The notes under the pieces were generated by a model that saw only the letters and a program-made list of their open reading frames with translations, was not told where the DNA came from and searched no databases. Of a DNA stretch of 64,000 nucleotides, positions 17,153-27,328 are shown piece by piece; the first letter of the stretch is position 1; every line of letters starts with the position of its first letter. Position numbers and translations under genes: made by a program. This stretch comes from Lachnospiraceae bacterium. GTDB lineage: Bacteria; Bacillota; Clostridia; Lachnospirales; Lachnospiraceae. The stretch lies in the NCBI GenBank assembly GCA_024690205.1, contig JAILCX010000020.1, forward strand, positions 1 to 64,000, given 5' to 3'.

Positions 17153-17162
17153 CGTGATCACG
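17153..17162. promoter_or_regulatory. Ten-base palindrome CGTGATCACG before leuB
   Basis: A perfect palindrome ending next to the leuB Shine-Dalgarno site (GGAGA at 17162-17166). It lies 25 bases after the larger palindrome. It may be part of an operator for the leuB-ilvD-ilvB operon, but no regulator can be named. Confidence 0.35.
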
Positions 17163-17172
17163 GAGAAAGCAA

Positions 17173-18258
17173 ATGAAGATGAAGATAGCTGTTATAAAGG
17201 GAGACGGAATCGGACCGGAGATTGTGACCGAAGCGATGAAGGTGCTTGATAAAGCAGCTTCTGTATACGGTCATGAGATCGAGTACAGACAGGTTCTTAT
17301 GGGAGGTGCTTCAATCGATGCATACGGAGTTCCCCTTACCGAAGAGACAATTGCAATATGCAAAGATTCCGATGCGGTGCTAATGGGTTCGATAGGTGGA
17401 GATACCAATACTTCTCCCTGGTATAAACTTGAACCTTCAAAAAGACCTGAAGCCGGATTGCTTGGCATAAGAAAAGCACTTAATCTTTTTGCTAATTTAA
17501 GACCTGCTTATCTTTACAAGGTACTTTCTGATGCCTGCCCCTTAAAAACCGAGATCGCCCAAAAAGGTTTTGATATGCTCATCATGAGAGAACTTACGGG
17601 CGGACTTTATTTCGGAGACAGAAAGACGATAACCGAAAACGGTATCAAAAAGGCTATCGATACACTCGAATATACCGAGGAAGAAATAAGAAGGATAGCG
17701 ATAAAGGCATTTGAGATCGCAGGTAAAAGAAGAAAGAAAGTTATAAGCGTCGATAAGGCAAACGTGCTTGATTCTTCTAGGCTTTGGAGATCTGTAGTAA
17801 ATGAAGTATCAAAGGATTATCCTGATATAGAACTTGAGCATATGCTTGTTGATAACTGTGCAATGCAGCTTGTTAAGGATCCTTCGCAGTTTGATGTTGT
17901 TCTTACCGAGAACATGTTCGGAGATATCCTTTCTGATGAAGCATCAATGATCACCGGATCCATAGGAATGCTTTCATCAGCTTCATTAAATGATACAAAG
18001 TTTGGACTTTATGAACCTTCACACGGTTCGGCTCCCGACATAGCAGGAAAAAACATAGCAAATCCCATTGCAACCATTTTAAGTGCGGCTATGATGTTAA
18101 GATATACGTTTGATCTTGATAAGGAAGCTGACAGTATCGAAAAAGCGGTATCAGATGTGCTTGACGAAGGCTTTAGGACAGGAGACATCTATACCGAAGG
18201 AACAAAGAAGCTTAGCTGTTCCGAGATGGGCAGTGAGATCGCAGGGAGGATCGGATGA
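17173..18258 (+). CDS. leuB: 3-isopropylmalate dehydrogenase
   Basis: A 361-residue NAD-dependent enzyme that oxidises and decarboxylates 3-isopropylmalate in leucine synthesis. It shows K-G-D-G-I-G-P-E-I near the start, E-L-T-G-G-L-Y-F-G (about 141-149), D-N-C-A-M-Q-L, and the cofactor loop [18 protein letters not shown] is 6 bases before the ATG at 17173. It overlaps ilvD by 4 bases (ATGATG), so it heads a branched-chain operon. The partner LeuCD genes are about 28 kb away at 45078. Confidence 0.96.
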   Translation: MKMKIAVIKGDGIGPEIVTEAMKVLDKAASVYGHEIEYRQVLMGGASIDAYGVPLTEETIAICKDSDAVLMGSIGGDTNTSPWYKLEPSKRPEAGLLGIRKALNLFANLRPAYLYKVLSDACPLKTEIAQKGFDMLIMRELTGGLYFGDRKTITENGIKKAIDTLEYTEEEIRRIAIKAFEIAGKRRKKVISVDKANVLDSSRLWRSVVNEVSKDYPDIELEHMLVDNCAMQLVKDPSQFDVVLTENMFGDILSDEASMITGSIGMLSSASLNDTKFGLYEPSHGSAPDIAGKNIANPIATILSAAMMLRYTFDLDKEADSIEKAVSDVLDEGFRTGDIYTEGTKKLSCSEMGSEIAGRIG

Positions 18259-19925
18259 TGAAAAGTGATGCAGTAAAATGCGGAATGCAGCAGGCACCGC
18301 ACAGAAGTTTGTTTAACGCGCTCGGATTTACCGAGGAAGAAATGCAAAAACCCATGGTCGGGATCGTAAGCTCGTACAATGAGATAGTTCCCGGTCATAT
18401 GAATCTTGATAAGATAGTAAACGCCGTTAAAATGGGTGTTGCCGAAGCAGGCGGAGTTCCCGTTGTGTTCCCTGCCATAGCCGTTTGTGACGGAATCGCA
18501 ATGGGCCATATAGGAATGAAATACTCCCTCGTTACCCGTGATCTTATTGCGGATTCAACAGAGTGTATGGCGCTTGCCCACCAGTTCGATGCACTTGTAA
18601 TGGTTCCCAATTGTGACAAGAACGTTCCCGGTCTTTTGATGGCTGCTGCAAGGATAAATGTACCTACCGTATTTGTTTCGGGCGGCCCGATGCTTGCAGG
18701 TCACGTTAAGGGCCAGAAAAGATCCCTTTCATCAATGTTCGAAGCTGTAGGTTCTTATGCTGCAGGTACGATGAGCGAAGATGATGTACGGGAATTTGAA
18801 CATAAAGTCTGTCCGACATGCGGATCATGTTCAGGAATGTATACTGCCAATTCCATGAACTGCTTAACTGAGGCTCTCGGAATGGGGCTTCCCGGAAACG
18901 GGACGATCCCTGCTGTTTACTCAGACAGGATAAAGCTTGCAAAACATGCAGGTATGGCGGTTATGGAAATGCTTAAAAAGAATATCCGTCCACGCGATAT
19001 CATGACCAAGGAAGCCGTTATTAATGCTTTGACCGTTGATATGGCACTTGGATGTTCAACAAATTCAATGCTTCATCTTCCCGCCATTGCACATGAGATA
19101 GGTTTTGATTTTGATATAGCTTATGCAAATGAGATCTCAGCAAAGACACCTAACCTATGCCATCTTGCTCCTGCAGGTCCGACATATATGGAAGACCTTA
19201 ACGAAGCAGGCGGAGTTTATGCGGTAATAGCTGAACTTATAGAAAAAGGATTGATAGATACAAATTGTATGACGGTTACCGGAAAGAGCATCGGAGAAAA
19301 TGCAAAGGGATGCATAAACCTTAATGAAGAAGTAATCAGACCTCTTAGCAATCCTTATTCCGAAACAGGAGGACTTGCGGTATTAAAAGGAAATCTTGCT
19401 CCTGATGGATCAGTCGTAAAACGTTCGGCAGTAGTTCCCGAGATGATGGTTCATGAAGGACCCGCAAGAGTATTTGAATGTGAAGAAGATGCCATCGATG
19501 CCATAAAGGGCGGAAAGATAATTGAGGGGGACGTTGTTGTCATTAGATATGAAGGACCTAAGGGCGGACCCGGTATGAGAGAGATGTTAAATCCCACTTC
19601 GGCTATCGCCGGTATGGGTCTCGGATCAAGTGTTGCTCTTATTACTGACGGAAGATTCTCCGGAGCATCACGTGGTGCTTCAATCGGACATGTTTCTCCC
19701 GAAGCTGCGGTCGGCGGACCTATCGCACTTGTCAAAGAAGGAGATATAATTTCGATCGACATACCCAATATGAAACTCGATCTTAAAGTATCGGATGAAG
19801 AGCTTGAAGAAAGAAAGAAAAACTGGGTTCCCAAGGAACCTGCGGTTACATCGGGATATCTTGCAAGATACCGTGAGCTTGTAACATCAGGTAACAGGGG
19901 AGCCATCCTTGAAGTAAAAAAGTGA
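18255..19925 (+). CDS. ilvD: Dihydroxy-acid dehydratase
   Basis: A 556-residue Fe-S enzyme that makes the 2-keto acid precursors of valine and isoleucine. Cluster-ligand regions N-C-D-K-N-V-P-G (about 117) and [11 protein letters not shown] (about 189) are present, as is a late G-R-F-S-G-A-S-R-G segment. GGGAGG precedes an ATG-ATG pair, so the start is 18255 or 18258. Length is as usual for the family. It is translated in coupling with leuB and followed 16 bases later by ilvB. Confidence 0.96.
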   Translation: MMKSDAVKCGMQQAPHRSLFNALGFTEEEMQKPMVGIVSSYNEIVPGHMNLDKIVNAVKMGVAEAGGVPVVFPAIAVCDGIAMGHIGMKYSLVTRDLIADSTECMALAHQFDALVMVPNCDKNVPGLLMAAARINVPTVFVSGGPMLAGHVKGQKRSLSSMFEAVGSYAAGTMSEDDVREFEHKVCPTCGSCSGMYTANSMNCLTEALGMGLPGNGTIPAVYSDRIKLAKHAGMAVMEMLKKNIRPRDIMTKEAVINALTVDMALGCSTNSMLHLPAIAHEIGFDFDIAYANEISAKTPNLCHLAPAGPTYMEDLNEAGGVYAVIAELIEKGLIDTNCMTVTGKSIGENAKGCINLNEEVIRPLSNPYSETGGLAVLKGNLAPDGSVVKRSAVVPEMMVHEGPARVFECEEDAIDAIKGGKIIEGDVVVIRYEGPKGGPGMREMLNPTSAIAGMGLGSSVALITDGRFSGASRGASIGHVSPEAAVGGPIALVKEGDIISIDIPNMKLDLKVSDEELEERKKNWVPKEPAVTSGYLARYRELVTSGNRGAILEVKK

Positions 19926-19941
19926 TTGATCAAAGGAGAGT

Positions 19942-21636
19942 ATGATGCTTCTTAAAGGTGCGGATATAATAATCGAATGTTTAAAGGAACAGGGTGTGGA
20001 TACTGTCTTCGGATATCCCGGAGGTACTATCCTTAACGTATATGATGCTCTGTATCAGTATAACGAAAAGCATAAAAAGGACGGAATAAACCACGTTCTT
20101 ACATCGCATGAACAGGGTGCTGCTCATGCTGCTGACGGATACGCAAGGGCAACCGGAAAAGTCGGCGTATGTTTTGCAACATCAGGTCCCGGAGCAACAA
20201 ATCTTGTAACCGGTATCGCAACGGCTTATATGGATTCTGTTCCAATGGTAGCTATAACATGTAACGTTAATCTGCCTTTGCTCGGTAAGGATACATTCCA
20301 GGAGGTTGATATAGCCGGTGTTACAATGCCCATAACAAAGCACAGCATCATTGTTAAGGACATAAATGTTCTTGCTGACACGATAAGGAAGGCATTTAAG
20401 ATTGCCAGCAGCAAAAGACCGGGGCCCGTGCTTGTCGATGTGACAAAGGATGTTACGGCTGCGAGCTGCGAATATACTCCTTTAAAACCAGAGGTCATCG
20501 GAAATCCCGATACATATTCCGATAATGATATCGAGGTTGCTCTCAAGCTTATGGAAAGCGCCAAGAAGCCTTTTATCTATGTGGGAGGAGGCGCTGTTAT
20601 TTCCGGAGCTCATAAGGAAGTCCGTGAACTTGCCGAAAAGCTGGATTGTCCCGTATGTGACACTTTGATGGGAAAAGGCGTTATGGATGCATATTCTCCC
20701 AGATATACGGGCATGATCGGAATGCACGGAACAAAAGCATCTAACTTCGGAGTATCAGAATGTGATCTCCTTATCGCGCTCGGAGCACGTTTTTCCGACA
20801 GAGTTATCGGTAATGCCTCAAAGTTTGCGACATCTGCAAAGATACTTCATATAGATATCGATGCGGCCGAAATTGATAAGAATATCCAGACTAGCGCATC
20901 GGTTGTAGGGGATCTTAAGGAGATCCTTACCAAGATAAATGCAAAGTTAAAGAAGCAGAAACATGATTCATGGATGAAGCATATCGCCGATATGAATAAG
21001 AAATATCCCATGAGCTATGACAAATCAGTTCTTACATGTCCTTATGTCATAGAAGAGCTTGATAAGGTAACAAAAGGTGCTGCGATTATTACAACCGATG
21101 TCGGCCAGCACCAGATGTGGGCAGCACAGTTCTACAGATACACTGAGCCCAGAACATTTTTATCATCGGGCGGACTCGGCACGATGGGTTACGGTCTCGG
21201 CGCCTGCATTGGAGCCAAGGTCGGAAGGCCCGACAAGATCTGCGCCAATATTGCAGGTGACGGATGCTTCAGAATGAACATGAACGAACTGGCAACTGCC
21301 AGCAGATATAACATTCCCATTATCGAGATAGTCATAAACAACCAGGTTCTCGGTATGGTCCGTCAGTGGCAGACTCTTTTCTACGGAAAGAGATATTCTC
21401 AGACTGTTATCGAAGATAAGGTTGACTATTGTAAGGTTGCGGAAGGACTGGGAGTTAAAGCATTTAAGGTTACAAAACCCGAGGAAGTATCCAAGGTGCT
21501 TAAAAAGGCGGTTTCATTAAAAGAACCCGTGCTCATAGAATGCGTTATTGCAAAAGACGATAAAGTATTCCCCATGGTGCCTGCGGGAGCACCGATATCG
21601 GAAGCTTTTGATGCTTCTGACATGAAGGAAGTATGA
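19942..21636 (+). CDS. ilvB: Acetolactate synthase large subunit (first copy)
   Basis: A 564-residue thiamine-diphosphate enzyme that condenses pyruvate with pyruvate or 2-ketobutyrate, the first common step of branched-chain synthesis. The catalytic glutamate is E57 in S-H-E-Q-G-A-A-H. The cofactor motif starts G-D-G-C-F-R-M-N-M-N-E-L and ends at N-N-Q (about 434-460). Q-E-V-D-I and a V-R-Q-W-Q segment fit biosynthetic ALS. No small regulatory subunit is adjacent; those are at 42714 and 43451 beside a second ilvB. It overlaps the next gene by 4 bases. Confidence 0.95.
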   Translation: MMLLKGADIIIECLKEQGVDTVFGYPGGTILNVYDALYQYNEKHKKDGINHVLTSHEQGAAHAADGYARATGKVGVCFATSGPGATNLVTGIATAYMDSVPMVAITCNVNLPLLGKDTFQEVDIAGVTMPITKHSIIVKDINVLADTIRKAFKIASSKRPGPVLVDVTKDVTAASCEYTPLKPEVIGNPDTYSDNDIEVALKLMESAKKPFIYVGGGAVISGAHKEVRELAEKLDCPVCDTLMGKGVMDAYSPRYTGMIGMHGTKASNFGVSECDLLIALGARFSDRVIGNASKFATSAKILHIDIDAAEIDKNIQTSASVVGDLKEILTKINAKLKKQKHDSWMKHIADMNKKYPMSYDKSVLTCPYVIEELDKVTKGAAIITTDVGQHQMWAAQFYRYTEPRTFLSSGGLGTMGYGLGACIGAKVGRPDKICANIAGDGCFRMNMNELATASRYNIPIIEIVINNQVLGMVRQWQTLFYGKRYSQTVIEDKVDYCKVAEGLGVKAFKVTKPEEVSKVLKKAVSLKEPVLIECVIAKDDKVFPMVPAGAPISEAFDASDMKEV

Positions 21637-23039
21637 TAAAAAAGTTTTTTAAAGGACTCTGGATATCGTTTTTGTTCATGGCAAGTCTTGCTCTTGTTCT
21701 ATATTGCCTGATGGCATACTATTACAGGAACGGCTTTTCATACGGCACATATATAAACGGTGTTTATTGTACCGGAAAGACAATCGAAGAGGTGAATAAT
21801 GAACTTCTTCGCAATATCGGCAATTATCAGGGACTTACCGTTACGGATATAAACGGTAAGTCCTATACTGTGAGTGCCCAAGATGTCGGCCTGAAATACG
21901 ATTTTACCAAAAACTTAAGGAAATTCTATTATGATCAGATGCCCATTCTGTGGGGCGAAAACATTATATTCGGTAACAGAAATAATAACTTTTCACCAAG
22001 CATAACATACGATAAAGAAGCTTTTGACGAATATGTATATAATCTGCCTTTCTTTAGGCATATCCCTGATAAAGACAGGATAGTAAGGATAAACAGGACC
22101 ACCAATAACGGTTATGAACTCATTAACATGAGGCTTGATGTCCTTAACGAAGAATATGCAACAGAGCTTATTACCGAGTATTTCAGCTCTTTTAAGGATA
22201 ACCTTGACCTATATAAGGAAGGCTGTTACAGAAACCTTTCCATGACAACGGAAATGATGGACTGTATAGATCTATATAAAAAGGTTGATGCTTTCCAGGA
22301 TCGGAACATAGTTTATCATTTCGGTGAAGATACCGAAACCATCGGAAGAGCAGTTGCTTCAACTTTTATCATGACCGATGAAAGCGGTAAATTCGTCCTT
22401 GATGAAAATAATGAGCTCGTACTTGACCGGGATAAGCTTGATGCCTATGTAGACTATCTTGCGGAAAAATACGATACTTACGATACCGAAAGACTTTTTA
22501 AATCAACCGACGGAAGATGGGTTACAATTACGGGCGGTAATTACGGGAACAAGCTTGATGTGGATGCGGAAAAGCAGTATCTGTACGATGCATTCATAAA
22601 CGGGTTTAACGAAGATCATGAACCGAAGTACGTACACGAGGCTCCCATAAAAGGAAAGAATGATCTCGGAGATACTTATATAGAGATAGACCTAACAAAG
22701 CAGCGTATGTATTATTACAAGGACGGTGTATGTGAAGTTGCCACGGATGTCGTTACGGGCTGTACGGCAAACGGACACAGTACGATAAGAGGAACCTATG
22801 CAATATATAATCACCGTCAAAACACGTTCCTTATCGGCCCCGATTACAGATCCTACGTACGTTACTGGCTCGGTATATATAAAGGTTACGGAATACATGA
22901 TGCCAGCTGGAGATCAAAGTTTGGCGGAGAGATATACAAGACGGCCGGCTCTCACGGCTGCGTAAACACTCCGTATGAGAATATAAAGAAGATGTGGGAA
23001 ATAGTCGAAGATGGAACCCCGGTTGTTCTTTTCTATTAA
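21633..23039 (+). CDS. L,D-transpeptidase (YkuD family) with N-terminal membrane anchor
   Basis: A 468-residue protein: one membrane helix (about 10-31), a middle region (about 40-330) with the pattern of peptidoglycan-binding-type-4 domains, and a C-terminal YkuD catalytic domain (340-468). The catalytic motif S-H-G-C-V-N has C443, and the substrate-side Y-G-I-H-D sits upstream. Such enzymes make 3-3 cross-links in peptidoglycan or attach proteins to it, outside the membrane. It overlaps ilvB by 4 bases although the functions are unrelated, so operon membership is probably for expression only. Confidence 0.9.
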   Translation: MIKKFFKGLWISFLFMASLALVLYCLMAYYYRNGFSYGTYINGVYCTGKTIEEVNNELLRNIGNYQGLTVTDINGKSYTVSAQDVGLKYDFTKNLRKFYYDQMPILWGENIIFGNRNNNFSPSITYDKEAFDEYVYNLPFFRHIPDKDRIVRINRTTNNGYELINMRLDVLNEEYATELITEYFSSFKDNLDLYKEGCYRNLSMTTEMMDCIDLYKKVDAFQDRNIVYHFGEDTETIGRAVASTFIMTDESGKFVLDENNELVLDRDKLDAYVDYLAEKYDTYDTERLFKSTDGRWVTITGGNYGNKLDVDAEKQYLYDAFINGFNEDHEPKYVHEAPIKGKNDLGDTYIEIDLTKQRMYYYKDGVCEVATDVVTGCTANGHSTIRGTYAIYNHRQNTFLIGPDYRSYVRYWLGIYKGYGIHDASWRSKFGGEIYKTAGSHGCVNTPYENIKKMWEIVEDGTPVVLFY

Positions 23040-23070
23040 ATATACGGTCTTTTTCAGCATATTGTAGTTA

Positions 23071-23100
23071 TGTCAACTTGACAAATACAATATACTGTAT
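23071..23100 (+). promoter_or_regulatory. Promoter/operator region upstream of serCA
   Basis: TGTCAA-C-TTGACA (23071-23083) is a perfect inverted repeat that contains a consensus TTGACA. It is followed by a second inverted repeat, ATACA-ATATAC-TGTAT (23085-23100). A good -10 at exactly 17 bases from TTGACA is not clear (GAGAAT at 23101-23106), although TATACT is at 23091-23096. The arrangement suggests a promoter overlapped by an operator, perhaps for serine-dependent control. Confidence 0.45.
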
Positions 23101-23156
23101 GAGAATAAATCCTGATATATTTTTAACGAGCATCACAAACCAAGGAGGAAATCACA

Positions 23157-24242
23157 GTGTCTCGAGTTTACAACTTTTCAGCAGGCCCCGCAGTTTTGCC
23201 TGAAGAAGTACTTAAAGAAGCTGCAGAAGAAATGATGGATTACCGCGGATCCGGACAGTCTGTCATGGAGATGAGCCACCGATCCAAGGTTTATGACAAT
23301 ATTATAAAGGAAGCTGAACAGGATTTAAGGGATCTTATGAACATCCCCGATAATTACAAGGTTCTTTTCCTTCAGGGCGGAGCTTCACAGTTCTTTGCTG
23401 AAGTTCCCATGAACATGATGAAGAATAAGAAGGCCGGATATATCATCACAGGTCAGTGGGCAAAGAAAGCATTTGCCGAAGCAAAGATCTATGGTGAGGC
23501 AGTAAAGCTTGCATCAAGTGAGGATGAAACATTCAGCTACATTCCCGACTGCGCGGATCTTCCCATAACCGATGATATGGACTATGTCTATATCTGTGAA
23601 AACAACACAATTTACGGAACAAAGTTTAAGACTCTTCCCAATACAAAGGGTAAGGATCTTGTTGCTGATGTATCTTCGTGCTTCTTATCAGAGCCCGTTG
23701 ATGTATCTAAATATGCCGTTATCTACGGCGGCGTTCAAAAGAACGTCGGACCTGCAGGTTGTGTAATTGCCATCATTAGAGAAGACCTTATTACTGATGA
23801 TGTGCTTCCCGGAACACCTACCATGTTAAAGTGGAAGACTCAAGCAGATAACGATTCTTTATATAACACACCTCCCTGCTATACAATATATATTTGCGGA
23901 AAAGTATTTAAGTGGTTAAAGAAGATGGGCGGCCTTGAGAAGATGAAGGAGATCAACGAAAAGAAGGCTAAGATCCTTTATGATTATCTTGACTCTTCAA
24001 AGCTGTTTAAAGGAACCGTCAGAAAAGAAGACAGATCACTTATGAACGTTCCTTTTGTAACGGGAAGTGATGAGCTTAATGATAAGTTCATAAAAGAAGC
24101 AACCGAAAGAGGATTTGTTAACCTTAAGGGTCACAGATCGGTAGGCGGAATGAGAGCTTCAATCTATAATGCTATGCCTGTTGAAGGTGTTCAGAAACTT
24201 GTAGAGTTCATGAAGGAATTTGAGGAGAAAAATAATGTTTAA
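23157..24242 (+). CDS. serC: Phosphoserine aminotransferase
   Basis: A 361-residue PLP enzyme that converts 3-phosphohydroxypyruvate to phosphoserine. It starts with V-Y-N-F-S-A-G-P-A-V-L-P, the family hallmark, and the PLP lysine lies in G-V-Q-K-N-V-G-P-A-G (about 197). The start codon is GTG at 23157 with AAGGAGG 8 bases upstream. It overlaps serA by 8 bases, so the two serine enzymes are made together. Confidence 0.96.
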   Translation: MSRVYNFSAGPAVLPEEVLKEAAEEMMDYRGSGQSVMEMSHRSKVYDNIIKEAEQDLRDLMNIPDNYKVLFLQGGASQFFAEVPMNMMKNKKAGYIITGQWAKKAFAEAKIYGEAVKLASSEDETFSYIPDCADLPITDDMDYVYICENNTIYGTKFKTLPNTKGKDLVADVSSCFLSEPVDVSKYAVIYGGVQKNVGPAGCVIAIIREDLITDDVLPGTPTMLKWKTQADNDSLYNTPPCYTIYICGKVFKWLKKMGGLEKMKEINEKKAKILYDYLDSSKLFKGTVRKEDRSLMNVPFVTGSDELNDKFIKEATERGFVNLKGHRSVGGMRASIYNAMPVEGVQKLVEFMKEFEEKNNV

Positions 24243-25398
24243 GTATTACTGTTTAAACCCCATTGCAAAGATCGGCCTTGATAAGTTTACGGATGAGTTT
24301 ACGCCTACCGAGGACATAGCAAGTGCCGAAGGTATACTTGTAAGATCAGCTTCTATGCATGACATGGACTTTTCACCCGAGCTTCTTGCCGTTGCAAGAG
24401 CCGGTGCGGGTGTTAACAATATTCCGCTTGATGATTGCGCCAAGAAGGGTATCGTTGTATTTAATACTCCCGGTGCAAATGCAAACGGTGTTAAGGAACT
24501 TGTTATAGCCGGAATGCTTCTTGCTTCAAGAGATGTAGTCGGCGGTATCAACTGGGTACTTGAGAATAAAAACGATCCCGATGTCGGAAAGAGTGCTGAA
24601 AAGGCTAAGAAGGCATTTGCCGGAACGGAAGTTCAGGATAAAAAGCTCGGTATCATAGGACTTGGTGCCATCGGTGTTAAGGTTGCCAATGTTGCAAAGC
24701 ATATGGGCATGGAAGTGTACGGATACGATCCTTATGTTTCCGTTGATGCAGCATGGAACTTAAGCCGTGACGTAAAGCACGTGTTAAACGTTGATGAGAT
24801 CTACGAAAACTGCGATATCATAACGATTCACGTTCCGCTTTTGGATTCCACAAAGGGAATGATAAACAAAGAAGCCATCTCAAAGATGAAGGAAGGAGTG
24901 ATTCTTCTTAACTTTGCAAGAGATCTTCTTTGCGATGAAAATGCTGTCCTTGAAGGTATCAAGGCAGGAAAGATAAGAAAGTACGTTTCGGATTTCCCCA
25001 ATTCCGTAACCGCAGGTCAGGAAGGATGTATAGTTATTCCTCACCTCGGAGCATCAACAGAGGAGTCTGAAGATAATTGTGCAAAGGCCGCTGTTAAGGA
25101 GCTTATGAACTACCTTAAGAACGGTAATATCGTAAACTCGGTTAATTTCCCCAACTGCGACATGGGTGAATGCAATCAGGCAGGAAGAGTTGCTATCATG
25201 CATACCAATACTGCAAACATGATCACAAAGTTTACCGCATGTTTCGGTGATCTTGGTATAAACATTTCAGACCTTATGAACAAGTCAAAAGGTGAATATG
25301 CTTATACAATGCTCGATATAGAGCAGCCTTCAACTGATGATATCATCAATAAGTTAAGGGCTATCGACGGTGTAATAAGGGTCAGGGTTATCAAATGA
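24235..25398 (+). CDS. serA: D-3-phosphoglycerate dehydrogenase with ACT domain
   Basis: A 387-residue enzyme for the first step of serine synthesis. The NAD-binding motif G-L-G-A-I-G-V-K-V is at about 142, the catalytic histidine lies in I-P-H-L-G-A-S-T-E-E, and a C-terminal ACT domain (about 315-387), the usual site of serine feedback, follows. The ATG at 24235 has GAGGAG 8 bases upstream. A longer frame from 24220 is less likely. Confidence 0.95.
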   Translation: MFKYYCLNPIAKIGLDKFTDEFTPTEDIASAEGILVRSASMHDMDFSPELLAVARAGAGVNNIPLDDCAKKGIVVFNTPGANANGVKELVIAGMLLASRDVVGGINWVLENKNDPDVGKSAEKAKKAFAGTEVQDKKLGIIGLGAIGVKVANVAKHMGMEVYGYDPYVSVDAAWNLSRDVKHVLNVDEIYENCDIITIHVPLLDSTKGMINKEAISKMKEGVILLNFARDLLCDENAVLEGIKAGKIRKYVSDFPNSVTAGQEGCIVIPHLGASTEESEDNCAKAAVKELMNYLKNGNIVNSVNFPNCDMGECNQAGRVAIMHTNTANMITKFTACFGDLGINISDLMNKSKGEYAYTMLDIEQPSTDDIINKLRAIDGVIRVRVIK

Positions 25399-25427
25399 TC
25401 AATCCATGAAAATGTTTCGGAGCGGGT

Positions 25428-27326
25428 ATGAAGAAAAAGATAGCGGTATTTGCCGCAGGCTGGGGATCGGAGATCCTGGATCAGCTTATGAAAGGTATAT
25501 ACAGGGGCTTTGAGGATGTAGATGCCGATATCTATCTTTTCTTAGGTTTCCCCCTGCTGACCGACGAACTCACTTCGATAGATGGCGAGATAAATATCTT
25601 TTCACTTCCTCATCTTGAGGATTTTGACGGAGCTATCATTTTCGGTAACTCCATCGATTTCGGAGATTCCTTCGAAAAGATCAACAGATCGTGCAGCGAG
25701 GCTAAGGTCCCGACTGTCAGTTGCGGACGCGTGCCAAAGTACGGTCACTTTATTTCCCCGAATAACAAAGACGGTATGAAAAAACTCTGTGATCATTTAA
25801 TAAATGATCACGGGGTTAATTCCGTTATCTATTTTGCCGGTTCACAAAACAATCCCGATTCAAACACAAGATGGGAAGTCATTAAAGAATCTTTTTCCGG
25901 TACACGCTTTGCAAATATAGTTTATACGGATTGGAATCTTGGCGTTCCGGCACAGTATGTTCATGATCTTGTTGCCGAGGGCGGAAAACTTCCCGATGCC
26001 TTTATGTGTGCAAATGACGGACTTGCCATATTTGCAGCAACGGCACTTCAGGAACATGATTTTGTCATTCCGCGTGATGTTATCGTAACAGGATTTGACG
26101 ATACATACAGTTCTTCGATATTTGATCCTTCACTCACCTCGGTCAGTCAGGATTTTGAAAATATCGGATTGGTAGCTGCCGATGTGATAAAAAAGATCAT
26201 TAATAACGAGGAAGTATCAAAAAATATCGAACTTCCCTGTATCTTAAAGAACCGTGAATCCTGCGGTTGCTGTGAAAACAGCGAAGAGACGGAAAAAGCC
26301 AGAAGAACTATCGGAAAGCAGATTTTTGTCGACAGGCTTATTTCCAACAATTTTGTTTCGAAACTTAATTATCTTGATGCCAAACTCCTTTCGGGTATGG
26401 AGTTTAATGATATCTATACTTCACTTGCCGAGTTTTATGCAAGTAATTCAGGCTTTGAAAAGGGTAACATGCATATCCTTCTTGAGCCCGATTATGAAAA
26501 CTCTGTGTATGATGAAAACATCAAACTTCGCCAGAGCGGATATTCGGATTACATGTTCGATATCTTTTCAATGAATGACGGTGTTATCTCATTTGATCCT
26601 CATTTTGAGACACGCAAACTTGTTCCCAATTTGGAAAAAGAGATCCCGGGAAACCATATCTATATCTTTTCACCTCTTCACGACGGTGACAGAGCTATGG
26701 GATATTATGTGTTCAGGGATATAGTTGAAGAGGTCGACAAGAACAATAACCTTGTCCGCTATGAACAGAGACTTAATTCGATCTTTATCAAGTATAAAAA
26801 GAACCTTCTTGCAAACTATCTAAATAATATGCTTAAGATCATAAACGAGACAGATCCGCTTACCGGAGTCAAGAACAGGACTGCGTATGATTTAAAGATT
26901 GCCGATATGAACAGCAGGATATTCGGTAAAACAATGGATCCTTTTGCACTTGTTGTATTTGATATAAATGACCTTAAGAAGATAAACGATGAATTCGGTC
27001 ATGAGCGCGGAGACGAATATATATGCAGTTCATGCAAGCTCCTTTGTGATGTGTTTAAGCACAGCCCGGTCTTCAGGATCGGCGGGGATGAGTTTATAAC
27101 AATACTTTCGGGTGATGATCATAAAAACGGAGATGAACTTCTTTTAAAGCTCGAAGAGGAAATGAAGATTCTCGGTTCAACCGAAAATGATATCTGGAAG
27201 AGAGTTTCTATAGCTTTCGGAATGTCGGGATTTGATCCAAAGCATGATAAAACGGTATCCGACGTCTTTAAACGAGCAGATACCGTAATGTACGAAAACA
27301 AAAGAGAATCAAAAAACAAAAAGTAA
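25428..27326 (+). CDS. LacI-type ligand-binding domain fused to a GGDEF diguanylate cyclase
   Basis: A 632-residue soluble protein. Residues 1-280 are a periplasmic-binding-protein-like sensor of the LacI/GalR type. The start K-K-K-I-A-V-F-A-A-G-W-G is where a sugar-binding domain begins, and C-A-N-D-G-L-A and V-T-G-F-D-D-T are typical of the fold. No helix-turn-helix precedes it, so it is not a DNA-binding repressor. A linker region (about 290-460) is unassigned. The GGDEF domain (about 465-632) has an intact active-site motif at 552-556, so it should make c-di-GMP. The RxxD product-inhibition site is missing. It probably couples a sugar-like ligand to c-di-GMP level. GGAG lies upstream of the ATG; the gene is 29 bases after serA. 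Confidence 0.88.
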   Translation: MKKKIAVFAAGWGSEILDQLMKGIYRGFEDVDADIYLFLGFPLLTDELTSIDGEINIFSLPHLEDFDGAIIFGNSIDFGDSFEKINRSCSEAKVPTVSCGRVPKYGHFISPNNKDGMKKLCDHLINDHGVNSVIYFAGSQNNPDSNTRWEVIKESFSGTRFANIVYTDWNLGVPAQYVHDLVAEGGKLPDAFMCANDGLAIFAATALQEHDFVIPRDVIVTGFDDTYSSSIFDPSLTSVSQDFENIGLVAADVIKKIINNEEVSKNIELPCILKNRESCGCCENSEETEKARRTIGKQIFVDRLISNNFVSKLNYLDAKLLSGMEFNDIYTSLAEFYASNSGFEKGNMHILLEPDYENSVYDENIKLRQSGYSDYMFDIFSMNDGVISFDPHFETRKLVPNLEKEIPGNHIYIFSPLHDGDRAMGYYVFRDIVEEVDKNNNLVRYEQRLNSIFIKYKKNLLANYLNNMLKIINETDPLTGVKNRTAYDLKIADMNSRIFGKTMDPFALVVFDINDLKKINDEFGHERGDEYICSSCKLLCDVFKHSPVFRIGGDEFITILSGDDHKNGDELLLKLEEEMKILGSTENDIWKRVSIAFGMSGFDPKHDKTVSDVFKRADTVMYENKRESKNKK

Positions 27327-27328
27327 GG

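Noticed and set aside
19451..19933. 160-residue minus-strand frame inside ilvD
   Set aside because: Entirely antisense to conserved ilvD sequence.
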